DNA of 64,000 nt. Origin: Candidatus Methylophosphatis roskildensis (GTDB lineage Bacteria; Pseudomonadota; Gammaproteobacteria; Burkholderiales; Rhodocyclaceae). Every line of letters begins with the position of its first letter. Within the stretch, counting starts at the first letter, position 1. The position numbers and the translations under genes are program-made. The notes below the pieces were generated by a model, which saw only the letters and a list, made by a program, of their open reading frames with translations, was not told the origin of the DNA and ran no database searches. The stretch is taken from NCBI GenBank assembly GCA_016708905.1, contig JADJEV010000003.1, positions 868,001 through 932,000 of the forward strand, given 5' to 3'. Positions 7,823 to 16,826 of the stretch are shown here, in pieces.

Positions 7823-8581
7823 ATGGGTGAGCCGCTACGGACAAGTACCCCGATGACGAGAAGAAATCCAAAGCGGGAACTGGGCGGCATTCGGGCCGCC
7901 CGAGCCGATCTCAGGAATAGATTCCAGAGGGCGCGCTTCGAGGCGGAAAAATCGGCGATCCGAGAAGAACTGATCCCGGGATTCAGGGATCGGCTTCTCG
8001 CGACGATCAGGACCCTCCAGGATCTTCGCGCTTCAGATTTCGACGAACAACTGTATGTTGATTATTTGTCGCTCGTCACTGGAACGGCCCCTCAAACCGC
8101 GCGTAGATGGATTGATCCGGCGGAACCGGGACTGCCGGATCTGGTTTCCTTCACAACGCTTTGCAAGGTTGTAGCGAGCGATCCGAACTGGATGCTCGGG
8201 TTGACGAAGACACGGCTACCGGCGGCGCGGTCCGATGCGGATTGGCTGCACGAACTTGTTTTGGATATCTCCCAGGTCGCGGGCAAGCTTACCGGGATGC
8301 GGGTTGTCGGCAACGAGATGGAACCCGAGGTGCGATCGGGCGACTGGGTGCTCGTTGATTCGAGCGACAGAACGTGGGGGCGACACGGGATGTACATGCT
8401 CGACTACAAGGGCAACCCGACCCTGCGAACGGTTGGGACCAAGATCGGCGCGGGCTTCGTTCTATCCTGTAGCAACGATGCCCACGGAGAAGCGCTGATC
8501 AAGGACGAGGCGCATGCCAAGTCGCTCGGAATCCAGCTATTAGGTCGTGTACTGATGAAAATCAGCCTGACAAGAACCTGA
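7823..8581 (+). CDS. HTH plus S24-fold repressor, probably non-cleavable
   Basis: A 252-residue regulator. A helix-turn-helix-like region lies at about residues 75-125 (SLVTGTAPQTARRWID). A C-terminal S24/LexA-CI fold follows, with GNEMEPEVRSGDWVLVD (about 163-179) and GRHGMYMLDYKGNPTLRTVG (about 186-205). In LexA/CI/SetR proteins the first motif carries the catalytic Ser before Met-x-P and the second a Lys. Here these positions look like Glu165 and Arg202, so RecA-stimulated self-cleavage should be lost. By position (divergent from the flhDC-like activators) it is the counterpart of SetR. The ATG at 7823 lies too close to GGAGG, so the ATG at 7853 (MTRRNPKREL) may be the true start. Confidence 0.7.
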   Translation: MGEPLRTSTPMTRRNPKRELGGIRAARADLRNRFQRARFEAEKSAIREELIPGFRDRLLATIRTLQDLRASDFDEQLYVDYLSLVTGTAPQTARRWIDPAEPGLPDLVSFTTLCKVVASDPNWMLGLTKTRLPAARSDADWLHELVLDISQVAGKLTGMRVVGNEMEPEVRSGDWVLVDSSDRTWGRHGMYMLDYKGNPTLRTVGTKIGAGFVLSCSNDAHGEALIKDEAHAKSLGIQLLGRVLMKISLTRT

Positions 8582-8776
8582 CAGCCAGCTGCGCTGATCA
8601 ACACCAAGCTATTGCGTCGTCGCTTCGGCGGGTTCCGGCTTCGCGAAACCGGCACAGATCACCGTGAACACAACGCCACGGCCTCGACCGTGCCGCCACA
8701 TGGCGTCGTTCCTTGTGTGCTCGCTCAGGATACCGAGGTTGTCTCCGTGGTGCAGGCGCGAGACGTTACCCTTGTG

Positions 8777-9097
8777 CTATTTCTCAATGCTGAGGATGCT
8801 CCACCAGTCGCGGGCGGCGTGCAGCACGCGCACGACGGAAATGCCGTCAGGACGCGGCAGATAAAAAATCAGGTGATTGTCGAAGTCCTTTACCGGCCAC
8901 TTGCGAATGCTCGCCAGGCCAGGATGATTGAGGGCCAGCGGCGCGCCGATCATCGGATGGGCGGCGAGGTCGTTGAAGCTCGCTTCGGCGTTTCTCAGAA
9001 AGCGTTCCGCCGTGTCGAGGCTGCCGTTGTCCGCCAGATAGACGAAATGCTCCACCAAGTCACCTCTGGCTGCCTCGCGCTGGTGAACCGCCGGCAT
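8777..9097 (-). CDS. parE: ParE/RelE-family toxin
   Basis: A 106-residue protein starting MPAVHQREAARGDLV, with a RelE/ParE fold pattern: an N-terminal beta strand and helix (DLVEHFVYLADNGSLDTAERF), a central SIRKWPVKDFDNHLIFY and a final strand ISVVRVLHAARDWWSI. ParE toxins poison DNA gyrase, while RelE relatives cut mRNA; the sequence favours ParE. The start overlaps the antitoxin stop (ATGA). The pair probably stabilises the element in its host. Confidence 0.82.
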   Translation of the reverse strand: MPAVHQREAARGDLVEHFVYLADNGSLDTAERFLRNAEASFNDLAAHPMIGAPLALNHPGLASIRKWPVKDFDNHLIFYLPRPDGISVVRVLHAARDWWSILSIEK

Positions 9098-9357
9098 CAG
9101 CGCATAGCCTTGCGGGCGGCAAGCTTGGCGAGCGCCTCCTTGCGAATTTCCCTCCAATCTGCCGCTGTCATCTCGCTTTCGACGCCGCTTAGTCCTTCCA
9201 GCAGTTTGGCTTCCAATTCAGCTTCGGCCTTGCGCTTTTCGTCAGCGCGGATGAGCTCCCTCACGTATTCGCTCACGCTGCTATAGCGGCCTTGGGCAAT
9301 CTGCCCATCCACGAACTGCTTCAGCGGGTCAGGCAGGGATATGTTCATGCTTTGCAT
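9097..9357 (-). CDS. parD: ParD-family antitoxin
   Basis: An 86-residue protein starting MQSMNISLPDPLKQF. The N-terminal ribbon-helix-helix (about residues 1-45, with GRYSSVSEYVRELIR) is the DNA-binding and dimer domain. The charged C-terminus (about 46-86) is the toxin-neutralising tail, as in CC2985-type ParD. It is the first gene of a two-gene unit with the toxin and should repress its own promoter upstream of 9357. Longer upstream codons are ignored because the ATG at 9357 follows GGAGGTGCCCC. Confidence 0.85.
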   Translation of the reverse strand: MQSMNISLPDPLKQFVDGQIAQGRYSSVSEYVRELIRADEKRKAEAELEAKLLEGLSGVESEMTAADWREIRKEALAKLAARKAMR

Positions 9358-9536
9358 GGGGCACCTCCTATTTTGCCTAGAATAGAGAAAATGGCACGAA
9401 ATGGCAATAACTGCCATATGAGGATATCGACCGCATGTCCCTGCTCGCGTGAACGCCAGCACAACGGTTGTCATGCGCTTAGCCTACCGAGCCGGACGTT
9501 CTCAGTCTGTCGGCAACGGCCCTTGACGCAAGGGTT

Positions 9537-9815
9537 TCATGTGTTCAACTGCTTGCGGGCACTCATCTTTCCGACTAGATCGATTTCGTAATACCCCAGG
9601 GACCATGCGAAACCCGAAAGAAGTAGCCGATGTTTGTCGGGGAAGTCGACGCTGGCGGCTGACACACCCTCGCTGGCTCCTCCAAATCGGAATTGCCCAT
9701 TGGCGTTCAAGCGCTCGGGATATTGGCCGCTGTTCTGACGGCCGAATTGCATCGCGCGAATGAGTCTGGAATTCGCAGATCGCAGCGTTGAGGTAAGCGT
9801 CGGCAATGTCTTCAT
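9537..9815 (-). CDS. small protein of unknown function
   Basis: An open frame of 92 codons from MKTLPTLTSTLRSANSR, with GGAG eight bases before the ATG. The C-terminal half (FRFGGASEGVSAASVDFPDK then LLLSGFAWSLGYYEIDLVGK) alternates hydrophobic and polar residues as in beta strands. There is no signal peptide or membrane helix. It stands alone between parDE and the gene at 9891, on the parDE strand, with a 180-base gap. No family recognised; it may be a fragment. Confidence 0.4.
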   Translation of the reverse strand: MKTLPTLTSTLRSANSRLIRAMQFGRQNSGQYPERLNANGQFRFGGASEGVSAASVDFPDKHRLLLSGFAWSLGYYEIDLVGKMSARKQLNT

Positions 9816-9890
9816 CGCGTGGTCTCCAAAAGCAGCGGCAGCCAACTTTCCGCATAGCTGCCATAACAGACCATTATCCTATGCTATGCA

Positions 9891-11045
9891 ATGGCATGTT
9901 TGATTGCTACCATGCGTCTCGTTGAATTGGCTGGCCGGGGTCAATACATGGCCGAAGTTGAGGAATCCCGTACCACGCAAGTCGGCGCACCACACAGTCA
10001 TCCTCTGGTCAGCGCCGAAGAAAGGCGAACGCGGTGTATCCGCGAAGGTAGCCCCTTGCGAGCTGGACAGCTGGCAAATCCACGGCCACAGAAAGGCGAC
10101 GAAGCTCGATCATGTGTTGTCCAGCAGGAAGAGCCCGCTAATCGACGGATGGTCGAACGAGCTGCAACACTGTGCAGGCAGTCTGCCACCCCGCCCGGAT
10201 TGAACGTCGATATGCAACTGTTTTGCGTTCCGGTACTGATCGAGTACGGTGACGAAATCCCTGAGTCGCAGGTTGAGCGGGCACTTGAGGCAACCATCAG
10301 GGCGTACGGCCTGAACGAGACGATCGGTATGGAAATCCGACGGCAAAACCGGTCGCCCCACGCATTGCTGGAGACCTGGTTTCCGATGCGGGAACTGGGC
10401 AGGGCCACTATCCAACAGGCGAGGGCGGCAACGGCGGCAAAGTCGTTGCAAGACCTTTCCTCAATAGTATCGATTTGGACTCGGTGTGCCGACACGCCAT
10501 TGCGTCGGGGCCCGGCGCATGCGTTCTTTCTGATCGGTCTTCACGAACGTGAACGCGATGGGGAATGCTTGAACGGCTCCGCACGTCTTGTCGATGCCGA
10601 AGTCCTCCTGGCAGATTTCCTCGCGGAGATTCTGGGGATCCGCCCGATAGTCACCGTCACCATCTTCGATGAGTTCTTTGAAGGCCTATACGAAGGCATC
10701 TGGCAGTACCAATCAAAGTGCCTACTGCACATAGCAGCAGACCTGAAGGTGACCGCCGAGGGCGGCACAATTGAAGTCGAACTCTGTGCCGAGCGCTCCA
10801 GCGAGTGCGACACCGTCCTTGTCAGCTTCGATGGGGGTGCGACCGGTCGATTCGGCGGTAATGCCTTCCGTCTCGCTGGGCGACCAGGAGACAACGCCAG
10901 TACAACCCTGAACAGGATTCACGCGCTCTTGGCGGGCGTTCCGGGGGTAGCATTCGCTGTACCAAGAATCACCAGCCGGGCGGAACGAATAACCGAACCA
11001 AGAGGTTCGAGAAAAGGATCCGAACCGCTATCTGTATGGATCTGA
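9891..11045 (+). CDS. hypothetical cargo protein, start uncertain
   Basis: An open frame of 384 codons. The first about 105 residues are low in hydrophobic residues and may not be coding; the segment from MQLFCVPVLIEYGDEIPE (start near 10212) onward looks like a normal folded protein. It includes alternating strands and helices, an acidic FDEFFEGLYEGIWQY stretch and a Gly-rich SFDGGATGRFGG near residue 320. There is no signal peptide, membrane segment or catalytic motif that I recognise. It is followed at 11181 by another unknown gene on the same strand. Confidence 0.5.
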   Translation: MACLIATMRLVELAGRGQYMAEVEESRTTQVGAPHSHPLVSAEERRTRCIREGSPLRAGQLANPRPQKGDEARSCVVQQEEPANRRMVERAATLCRQSATPPGLNVDMQLFCVPVLIEYGDEIPESQVERALEATIRAYGLNETIGMEIRRQNRSPHALLETWFPMRELGRATIQQARAATAAKSLQDLSSIVSIWTRCADTPLRRGPAHAFFLIGLHERERDGECLNGSARLVDAEVLLADFLAEILGIRPIVTVTIFDEFFEGLYEGIWQYQSKCLLHIAADLKVTAEGGTIEVELCAERSSECDTVLVSFDGGATGRFGGNAFRLAGRPGDNASTTLNRIHALLAGVPGVAFAVPRITSRAERITEPRGSRKGSEPLSVWI

Positions 11046-11180
11046 TAGCGATGCGCCGGACTTTGCGAACGACCCCCCGACCGCTCAGCCGATGTTCTGG
11101 TGTCGGATGCGTACCTTGTAATATTTCCACTCCTGACACCCGTCTAACCGTTGCGGACCAGCCGCGGTGGCCACACGACC

Positions 11181-11744
11181 ATGAATTTCTCCGAAACAAT
11201 CGCTACTCTCAGCAGCGCATCCGCGTTTGATCTTTACCGTTTGCGGGCCGCCATCGATCGCGTCCTGGACCAGCCAGGATGGATGGTCGCCGTCCAGTCT
11301 CGGCTGCGCATTGGGCAAGCCATCGAGTATTTCGATCCGGCGACGAATCGGTCCCACACCGGCCAGGTTCTCGAACTGCGGCGCAAACAGGCAGTCGTCC
11401 TCGATCCGACCACGCAGAAGCGCTGGCTGATTTCTTACGCGGCCATCAATCTCGATGGCGCCGACGTCGAGATTCGCGAGCAGCCGCGGCGCGGTCTCGG
11501 CCGCAACGAGGTGGCGATCGATGATGTTGTCGGTTTCGTCGATCGCAACCATCAACAGCGCAGCGGCCGGATAATCCGGCTCAACGACAAGACGGTCACG
11601 CTGCATTGCGGACAACAGCAGTGGCGCGTGCCCTACAGCTTCCTGCACCGTGTGGTCGATTCGAGTGCCTTCAGCGGCGAAGCCATGGAACTGAAAGTAC
11701 TGGACTCCACTGTGATGACCCAGACCGGCGAGGGCGATGGGTAA
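11181..11744 (+). CDS. protein with two SH3/KOW-like repeats, unknown function
   Basis: A 187-residue protein. The ATG at 11181 (MNFSETIATLS) is preferred to one ten codons earlier. After a helical N-terminus (about 1-35) it holds two similar beta-rich modules. The first (about 40-88) has IEYFDPATNRSHTGQVLELR and KRWLISYAAINL; the second (about 112-160) has GFVDRNHQQRSGRIIRLN and QQWRVPYSFLHRV. The repeats share the plan open strand, (T/S)GR(V/I), strand, W-(L/R)-(I/V)-x-Y. Small SH3-like folds of this type often bind nucleic acid or ribosomes, but no function can be assigned. Its stop overlaps the start of a truncated downstream frame. Confidence 0.65.
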   Translation: MNFSETIATLSSASAFDLYRLRAAIDRVLDQPGWMVAVQSRLRIGQAIEYFDPATNRSHTGQVLELRRKQAVVLDPTTQKRWLISYAAINLDGADVEIREQPRRGLGRNEVAIDDVVGFVDRNHQQRSGRIIRLNDKTVTLHCGQQQWRVPYSFLHRVVDSSAFSGEAMELKVLDSTVMTQTGEGDG

Positions 11745-11829
11745 GACTGCCGACAAGCATGTCTGGGCGTTCACCCCCCGCTCTCGCCGAGGCACGTTCG
11801 GATGGCGCTCAGATCCCGACACACCTTAG
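11737..11829 (+). pseudogene. 5-prime stub of a conserved gene, 30 codons
   Basis: An ATG overlapping the previous stop (ATGGGTAA) opens a 30-codon frame beginning MGKTADKHVWAFTPRSRRG and continuing with a GW motif, then ends at TAG. The opening resembles the N-terminus of a family I recall as DUF6880-like (TWAFTPRFRRxAFGW), which would be several hundred residues long. So this looks like the stub left when the rest of the gene was lost, and it suggests the SH3-like gene was once in an operon with it. Confidence 0.3.
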
Positions 11830-12161
11830 CCCTGCCAAACGCCAAACCGCTGTTCCTGAAACGCGACGGCGAGCTCGACCTCCATGTCTCGTGCGGCCTC
11901 GTACGGCATCGGGTTGTAGACCTCGTACAGATCGGGTCGCAAGCGCAGGCCGTACTCGCGTACGAAACGATTCGCCTTGATGCCCGCCTTGTGTTTGTCG
12001 AAGCGCTCGTCGGGACTCAGTCCGGTCATGCCGACATAAACGCAGGGCATGCCCGGCAGGTAGTTCGGGTTGGCCTTGCGAAACCTCGGTTCCCGCAGCA
12101 CGCCCTTCGAAAGCTCGATGACGTAGACGCTGTGATGATGACGGTCAGAAGGCTTGCGCAA
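11826..12161 (-). CDS. GIY-YIG-like nuclease domain protein
   Basis: About 111 residues from a TTG start (MRKPSDRHHHSVYVIEL); the frame is open further upstream without a good start. The order VYVIEL ... CVYVGMTGLSPDERFDKH ... ARDMEVELA matches the GIY-YIG fold: the two tyrosine strands, the Arg after the YIG loop and a Glu on a later helix that would bind metal. GIY-YIG domains cut DNA in repair and mobile-element proteins; standalone small ones are common in ICE cargo. It converges with the stub at 11829. Confidence 0.5.
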   Translation of the reverse strand: MRKPSDRHHHSVYVIELSKGVLREPRFRKANPNYLPGMPCVYVGMTGLSPDERFDKHKAGIKANRFVREYGLRLRPDLYEVYNPMPYEAARDMEVELAVAFQEQRFGVWQG

Positions 12162-12279
12162 AGGCTTCGCGTTCCGGAATCGTAGACATTGGGCCTCTCG
12201 AGGCCATCTTCCGGCCGCTCCTGCAATGGTAATCCTGCCCGCACCCTCGACGTCACAAGGCCGTCTTCCTTTGGTCACC

Positions 12280-12580
12280 GGTCCCGCTGACGGCTGCGCT
12301 GCGCCCTGGCGCTCATCTCAATGGGAGGAGGGCGGGGCACCGTCTTGAAAGCGGCGGGGCCAATACGCCGATCGCCCTGGCGGCGGCCGGACATCAGGTC
12401 GCTCTGCCGTGCGTCGGCCGGCAGGATTGGAACGGGGATGCGCTGCTCAAGGAACTTGACTCTGTTCAACCCGCGACAGCTCCTGACGACATCGTTGAGG
12501 AACGACAACGCAACCGCCGCTCCCAACTGGCGCTACGAACGACCGTATTCGTGAGGGCTGACGAGCAACGCCGGGATTGA
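12280..12580 (+). pseudogene. possible remnant of a Toprim/primase C-terminus
   Basis: An open frame without an ATG ends at TGA 12578-12580. Its final part reads TPIALAAAGHQVALPCVG then RQDWNGDALLKELDS. The pattern AAAGHxVALP...DWNDALL is common near the end of Toprim domains of mobile-element primases and relaxases (the last beta strand, then the DWND segment). Nothing upstream of about 12380 matches the catalytic part, so if real it is a decayed tail. The rest of 12280-12900 holds no convincing gene. Confidence 0.3.
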
Positions 12581-12601
12581 GTGCCCCAACATCAAGGTGC
12601 A

Positions 12602-12629
12602 TTTACATCGCAAGTACAGGTGCTATCAT
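12602..12629 (+). promoter_or_regulatory. candidate sigma-70 promoter upstream of the response regulator
   Basis: TTTACA (12602-12607) and TATCAT (12624-12629) are separated by 16 bases. It lies about 280 bases before the regulator gene at 12909 in the only gap upstream of the sensory cluster. Confidence 0.25.
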
Positions 12630-12908
12630 GTAGCAACTGTTTGTGCTGCCGGCAGTGGCCAAGTGGCGCTTTGACGGTTCCAAGGCTAGCGGTCTGAGCG
12701 CCGATCATTGCAAAGACTCGCCTCGGGGTGCAAATCGACAGTGAGTGCCGTGTCAGTGTCCTGAATCGACGAGGCTCCGAACTGCGGCCTCGCTGAGACA
12801 GATTAGGCCGGCGCGTCTGTCGCCCGTATTACCACCAGGCAGAAAGGCGTGCGCAGTTTGCCAATCTCCGTGCCTGGAATCTGAGATCCATTGGTGAGGG
12901 TTTAATCA

Positions 12909-13562
12909 GTGCCGCAAACGGATACGAAACCGATTCGCGTTGTGTTGGCGGACGATCATCCCCTGCTGTTGGCAGGCTTTGCGATGTCTCTCGGAAGCCA
13001 CGGCATCGAAGTGGTGGGAGAAACCCGTACGCCCGACGATGTGCTCAATACGTACCAGCGACTGTCCCCCGATGTTCTCGTACTCGATGTGCGGTTCGGC
13101 GGGAAGATGACAGGTCTGGATGTGGCGAAGGCGGTATTGGGAGAATTTCCGGACGCCAAGATCGTATTCTTGAGCCAGTACGATCAGGACAGCCTTATCA
13201 AGGAGGCATATGGCCTGGGCGGTCGCGCGTTCGTTACCAAAGGTTGCGATCCCGCCTCGCTTGCGACGGCGATAAAGCGAGCCCACGAAGGGCATTTATT
13301 CTTCCTCCCGCAAATTGCCGAGCGGCTCGCTTATCTCTATGTGCAAGGCGACATGTCCCCGCAATCGCGACTGGACGAGCGCGAGGTGGAAGTCTTTACG
13401 CTGATGGCGCAGGGTCTGACGAACGCTGAAATCGCCGACCAACTCGATCTCTCTCCAAAGACCATCAGCAACACCAGTCAAACCATCAAGGAAAAGCTCG
13501 GCGTCCATCGGGCGGCCGACATAACGAGGATGGCCGTCAGGTACGGACTCATCGAGCCCTGA
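12909..13562 (+). CDS. NarL/FixJ-family response regulator
   Basis: A 217-residue regulator. The receiver domain (about 8-128) has acidic pocket Asp15-Asp16, phospho-acceptor Asp60 in VLVLDVRF and a Lys in FVTKGC. The C-terminal LuxR-type helix-turn-helix (about 150-215) has LTNAEIADQLDLSPKTISN. It should be phosphorylated by the HisKA_3 kinase encoded at 17759-19258, because NarX/UhpB-type kinases pair with this regulator class. The start is GTG at 12909. The next gene starts about 40 bases on, so it heads a rightward cluster. Confidence 0.85.
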   Translation: MPQTDTKPIRVVLADDHPLLLAGFAMSLGSHGIEVVGETRTPDDVLNTYQRLSPDVLVLDVRFGGKMTGLDVAKAVLGEFPDAKIVFLSQYDQDSLIKEAYGLGGRAFVTKGCDPASLATAIKRAHEGHLFFLPQIAERLAYLYVQGDMSPQSRLDEREVEVFTLMAQGLTNAEIADQLDLSPKTISNTSQTIKEKLGVHRAADITRMAVRYGLIEP

Positions 13563-13599
13563 TCGGAGGTTGGACTCAACGACTTCGGGAGCGCAAAGG

Positions 13600-14463
13600 G
13601 TGTTTACGTTCGGATTGCTTGCATTGTCGATTTGCGCCGTTTGGCTCCCTCCGATTCCCGTTGGAAAGCGATTCAACGTTCCCGGATGGCTGCTGCTCTT
13701 TGTCGCGGCGATCTTGAGCGGACTTGCGGCGGGTTACCTCACTTGGCCGGCGCTGCCCGCCATTGCATTCCTTGGAATCGTTGCCCATCTGGCCAGAAGT
13801 CCGACGGCAAGACGTGTTCAGCGAATCGCCTATGGCGCGCTGACCGCAGTGACAGCATTGGCTCTCGCACTGCATGTTCTACCTGGATTCAAGAATCCAG
13901 TGCTCATTGCGAATGCCAAGTTCTCACCCGAGGCCGCGCCATTCACTCAGTACGCGAGTTTCGACAAGGCTGCCGCCGGGCTGATCATCCTGGCGTGGCT
14001 TTGCGCTCGCGCGACGACTGCCGAGGACTGGAAAGACATATGGCGCAGAACGCCTCTCGTCGTTCTCGCCACCACCGCGACCGTGCTGATCGCGGCGCTC
14101 GCCCTGGGCTACGTGCACTTTGATCCGAAACTGCCGGCATTCGCTCCAGTCTTCCTTGCAACCAACCTCTTCTTCACCTGCGTAGCCGAGGAAGCATTCT
14201 TTCGGGGGTTTCTGCAAGAACGTCTGGCCGCTTCTCTCAAGGGCTTTCGTCTCGGCAGCCTCATTGCGATCGCGAGCTCCGGCCTGCTGTTCGGTGTGGC
14301 GCATGCCGGGGGAGGTGTCTCGTACGTGGTGCTCGCCACGCTTGCCGGGTTTGGTTACGCCTGCGCGTACGCCTCGGTGCGGCGTGTAGAAGCACCGATC
14401 ATCGCGCATTTCGTCGTCAACGCGGCGCATTTCACCGGATTCACCTACCCCCAGATTGGGTAG
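13600..14463 (+). CDS. CPBP (Rce1-like) intramembrane protease
   Basis: A membrane protein of 287 residues from GTG 13600 (with GGGAG upstream), or 297 from a TTG at 13570. It has about seven hydrophobic segments. The three conserved family motifs follow in order: EEAFFRGF (the Glu-Glu pair at 207-208 in the longer numbering), FGVAHAG (His245) and HFVVNAAHF (His280). These form the glutamate/histidine active site of CPBP proteases. Some members process prenylated or secreted peptides; others confer bacteriocin self-immunity. Here it sits between a response regulator and a TonB receptor, so processing of a signal in that cluster is possible, but this is inference. Confidence 0.8.
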   Translation: MFTFGLLALSICAVWLPPIPVGKRFNVPGWLLLFVAAILSGLAAGYLTWPALPAIAFLGIVAHLARSPTARRVQRIAYGALTAVTALALALHVLPGFKNPVLIANAKFSPEAAPFTQYASFDKAAAGLIILAWLCARATTAEDWKDIWRRTPLVVLATTATVLIAALALGYVHFDPKLPAFAPVFLATNLFFTCVAEEAFFRGFLQERLAASLKGFRLGSLIAIASSGLLFGVAHAGGGVSYVVLATLAGFGYACAYASVRRVEAPIIAHFVVNAAHFTGFTYPQIG

Positions 14464-14564
14464 GCAGAAAAGGATGGGCTCCAACTTTTCTCTGATCGAT
14501 TGCCGGCTCGTCGGGAATGGGATCCGCATTGGTATGCCCTGGTAGGGGTTTTTTGGAAGGGGAC

Positions 14565-16709
14565 ATGATGACTGATGCTTGTTGTCGTTCAATTCTGGGT
14601 TTTGCGATTCTTTGCATCCAGTCACCCGCGGTCCCCGCGGCGACAAACGATCCGGGACCGCTGGGCGGCGACATTCCCATCGTCCTGACGCCGACGCGTC
14701 TGCGGCAGTCCCTCGCGGACGTGCCCGCCAGCGTCACGATCATCACTGCAAAAATGCTGAAGCAGTTCGGCATTGTTTCCATTCCCGAAGCGCTCAGACT
14801 CGTTCCCGGAATGGAGGTCACACAGGCCACAGGCAATGACACAGGCAATGACTATCGAATTGGTTACCACGGAACCAATGTCATCGTTCCGCGCCGCATG
14901 AATGTGCTGATCGATGGCATGTCGGTGTATAGGCCGGCCAAGGCGCGGGTCGATTGGAAGGGACTGCCTGTTGCGATCGAAGATGTCGACCGGATCGAGA
15001 TCACGCGCGGGCCGAATTCCGCATCGTATGGCGCCAATTCAATGCTGGCGATCGTGAACATCATCACCAAGCATCCACGCGAAGCCGAGGGAACGACCTT
15101 GGCGGCAACGGTGGGAACGCAACGAACGGCTGGAGGCACGGCCCGGTATGGCGGGAAGTTCGGAGAGGCGACCGCGTATCGAATCACGCTGGATCACCAG
15201 CAAGACGCCGGCTTCGATTCCGCTTCGACTCTAGGCCAGGGTCACGACACCACGCGGATCAATCGATTGAGCTTCAGGTCGGTTACTGAGTTAGACAGCA
15301 CGCAATCCCTGGACTTGCAGGCCAGCGCCATCACGGGCTTGAAAGAGGTCGAATACATCGATCGCTATCAGCAGGGATTTCCGGACATCGACGTGCGTGA
15401 TTACTATTTCAACGGGCGCTGGCGCAAAGGCCTTTCGCCGAACCATGAACTGCAGGCGCAGTTGTATGCCACCCGACACAGAAACGAGCAGACGTGGCGG
15501 GACTGCGTTCCGACCGTCACGCTTTTGCCGGAGTTGGCTGATCTATGGCGCGCAAATCCGCGCTATGTAGAAGCCATTCTTGCGGGTCGACAACCCGCCG
15601 GCGGAACCGCACAGGACAACGCTTTGGCCGGGGCCGCGTTCGCCGCGTATCGGGCATTGGGGGCGCGCGCGGCGACTCCAACTTGCGTGGAGGCTAATCA
15701 GAACTACGTCGAGAGCCGCTACGATTTCGAGCTTCAGGACACCTATGTGTTTTCCGACGCGCTTCGGATGGTGAGCGGAATCGGATTGCGACGCGATGTC
15801 GGTGATAGCCAGACGTACCTGCAAGGGCGGGTTTCCAACAACAGCTGGAGACTCTTCTCCAACGTCGAATACAAGCCGAGCAAGGCCATCAGCATCAATG
15901 CTGGCGGATTTCTGGAAAAGGATCACTTGACCGGTTCCGCATTCTCTCCCCGGCTCGCCTTGAACGGCCACGTGACCGAGAATCAGACGATCCGATTCGT
16001 CGTATCGCGGGCAGTGCGCATGCCCGATCTCCTTGAGCAGCGCGCAGACTGGCGCTATCGGGCCACAAATTTCAGCCCGCCGCTCAATGGCGCCACCGAT
16101 GGTTACTTCTATGCCAGTGCCCGGGCGCCCGGAAACGTGAATGCCGAAAAGATCCTTTCCAGAGAAATTGGCTACCTGGGGAATTTCCCGCAATACGGAT
16201 TGCTCGTGGACGCCAAGGTCTTCGACGATCGACTGAGCAGTCTCCTGTCGGAGAAACTGCAGGTCTTCGGTTTTTATCCTACCAACAGCAATTGGGTCCG
16301 TCTTCGCGGCTCTGAGGTTCAGGTCACGTACGAGCCGAACCATCGCTGGATGGTCTACCTTGCCTATTCGTATCTTGACAACAATGCGTCCACGGTTCTC
16401 GAGCAAGCGCAATATTCGAGACATAGCGGCGCGATCGGCCTGTCCCACGTATTCCAGAACGACTGGCGGGCCACGCTCGCTTTCTACGGGGCTCAAGGGA
16501 ATGCAGCGGGTCAAGCGTTCTATGGTCGCGAAGATTTGACGTTGGCAAAGAGCTTCCGATTTACCAAGGACCAAAGCCTGCTGGCTTCTTTCACTATTCG
16601 GCATCTCGACAATGCGACAAGTCGGTATTTCGCTGACGTCGGTCAGACAAGCGAAAACAGCTATGATCGAACCATGCAGTATTCCCTGAGCTTGACGCTT
16701 TCGTTCTGA
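14565..16709 (+). CDS. TonB-dependent outer membrane receptor
   Basis: About 714 residues from MMTDACCRS (GGAAGGGGAC upstream), with a signal peptide. A plug domain follows (about residues 45-165: VLTPTRLRQSLADVPASVTI, VPGMEV, RMNVLIDG, IEITRGPNSASYGANSM). Then comes a 22-strand barrel ending in the aromatic terminus LSLTLSF. It would import a substrate across the outer membrane using TonB energy, or act as a signal receptor. There is no N-terminal sigma-regulator extension. The ligand cannot be told from sequence. The cluster partner is a substrate-binding protein, but no ABC permease or ATPase is encoded here. Confidence 0.88.
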   Translation: MMTDACCRSILGFAILCIQSPAVPAATNDPGPLGGDIPIVLTPTRLRQSLADVPASVTIITAKMLKQFGIVSIPEALRLVPGMEVTQATGNDTGNDYRIGYHGTNVIVPRRMNVLIDGMSVYRPAKARVDWKGLPVAIEDVDRIEITRGPNSASYGANSMLAIVNIITKHPREAEGTTLAATVGTQRTAGGTARYGGKFGEATAYRITLDHQQDAGFDSASTLGQGHDTTRINRLSFRSVTELDSTQSLDLQASAITGLKEVEYIDRYQQGFPDIDVRDYYFNGRWRKGLSPNHELQAQLYATRHRNEQTWRDCVPTVTLLPELADLWRANPRYVEAILAGRQPAGGTAQDNALAGAAFAAYRALGARAATPTCVEANQNYVESRYDFELQDTYVFSDALRMVSGIGLRRDVGDSQTYLQGRVSNNSWRLFSNVEYKPSKAISINAGGFLEKDHLTGSAFSPRLALNGHVTENQTIRFVVSRAVRMPDLLEQRADWRYRATNFSPPLNGATDGYFYASARAPGNVNAEKILSREIGYLGNFPQYGLLVDAKVFDDRLSSLLSEKLQVFGFYPTNSNWVRLRGSEVQVTYEPNHRWMVYLAYSYLDNNASTVLEQAQYSRHSGAIGLSHVFQNDWRATLAFYGAQGNAAGQAFYGREDLTLAKSFRFTKDQSLLASFTIRHLDNATSRYFADVGQTSENSYDRTMQYSLSLTLSF

Positions 16710-16826
16710 TTGCGTGCGGGCAAGCGGCGCATCTCACCTCGTGCTCTCGATACCGGACGGGCACGCGACGCCGGAAGATCGTAGCGAGATGGCCCCGGTC
16801 TGCCCTCTGTCGCGCCAGATGGAACC

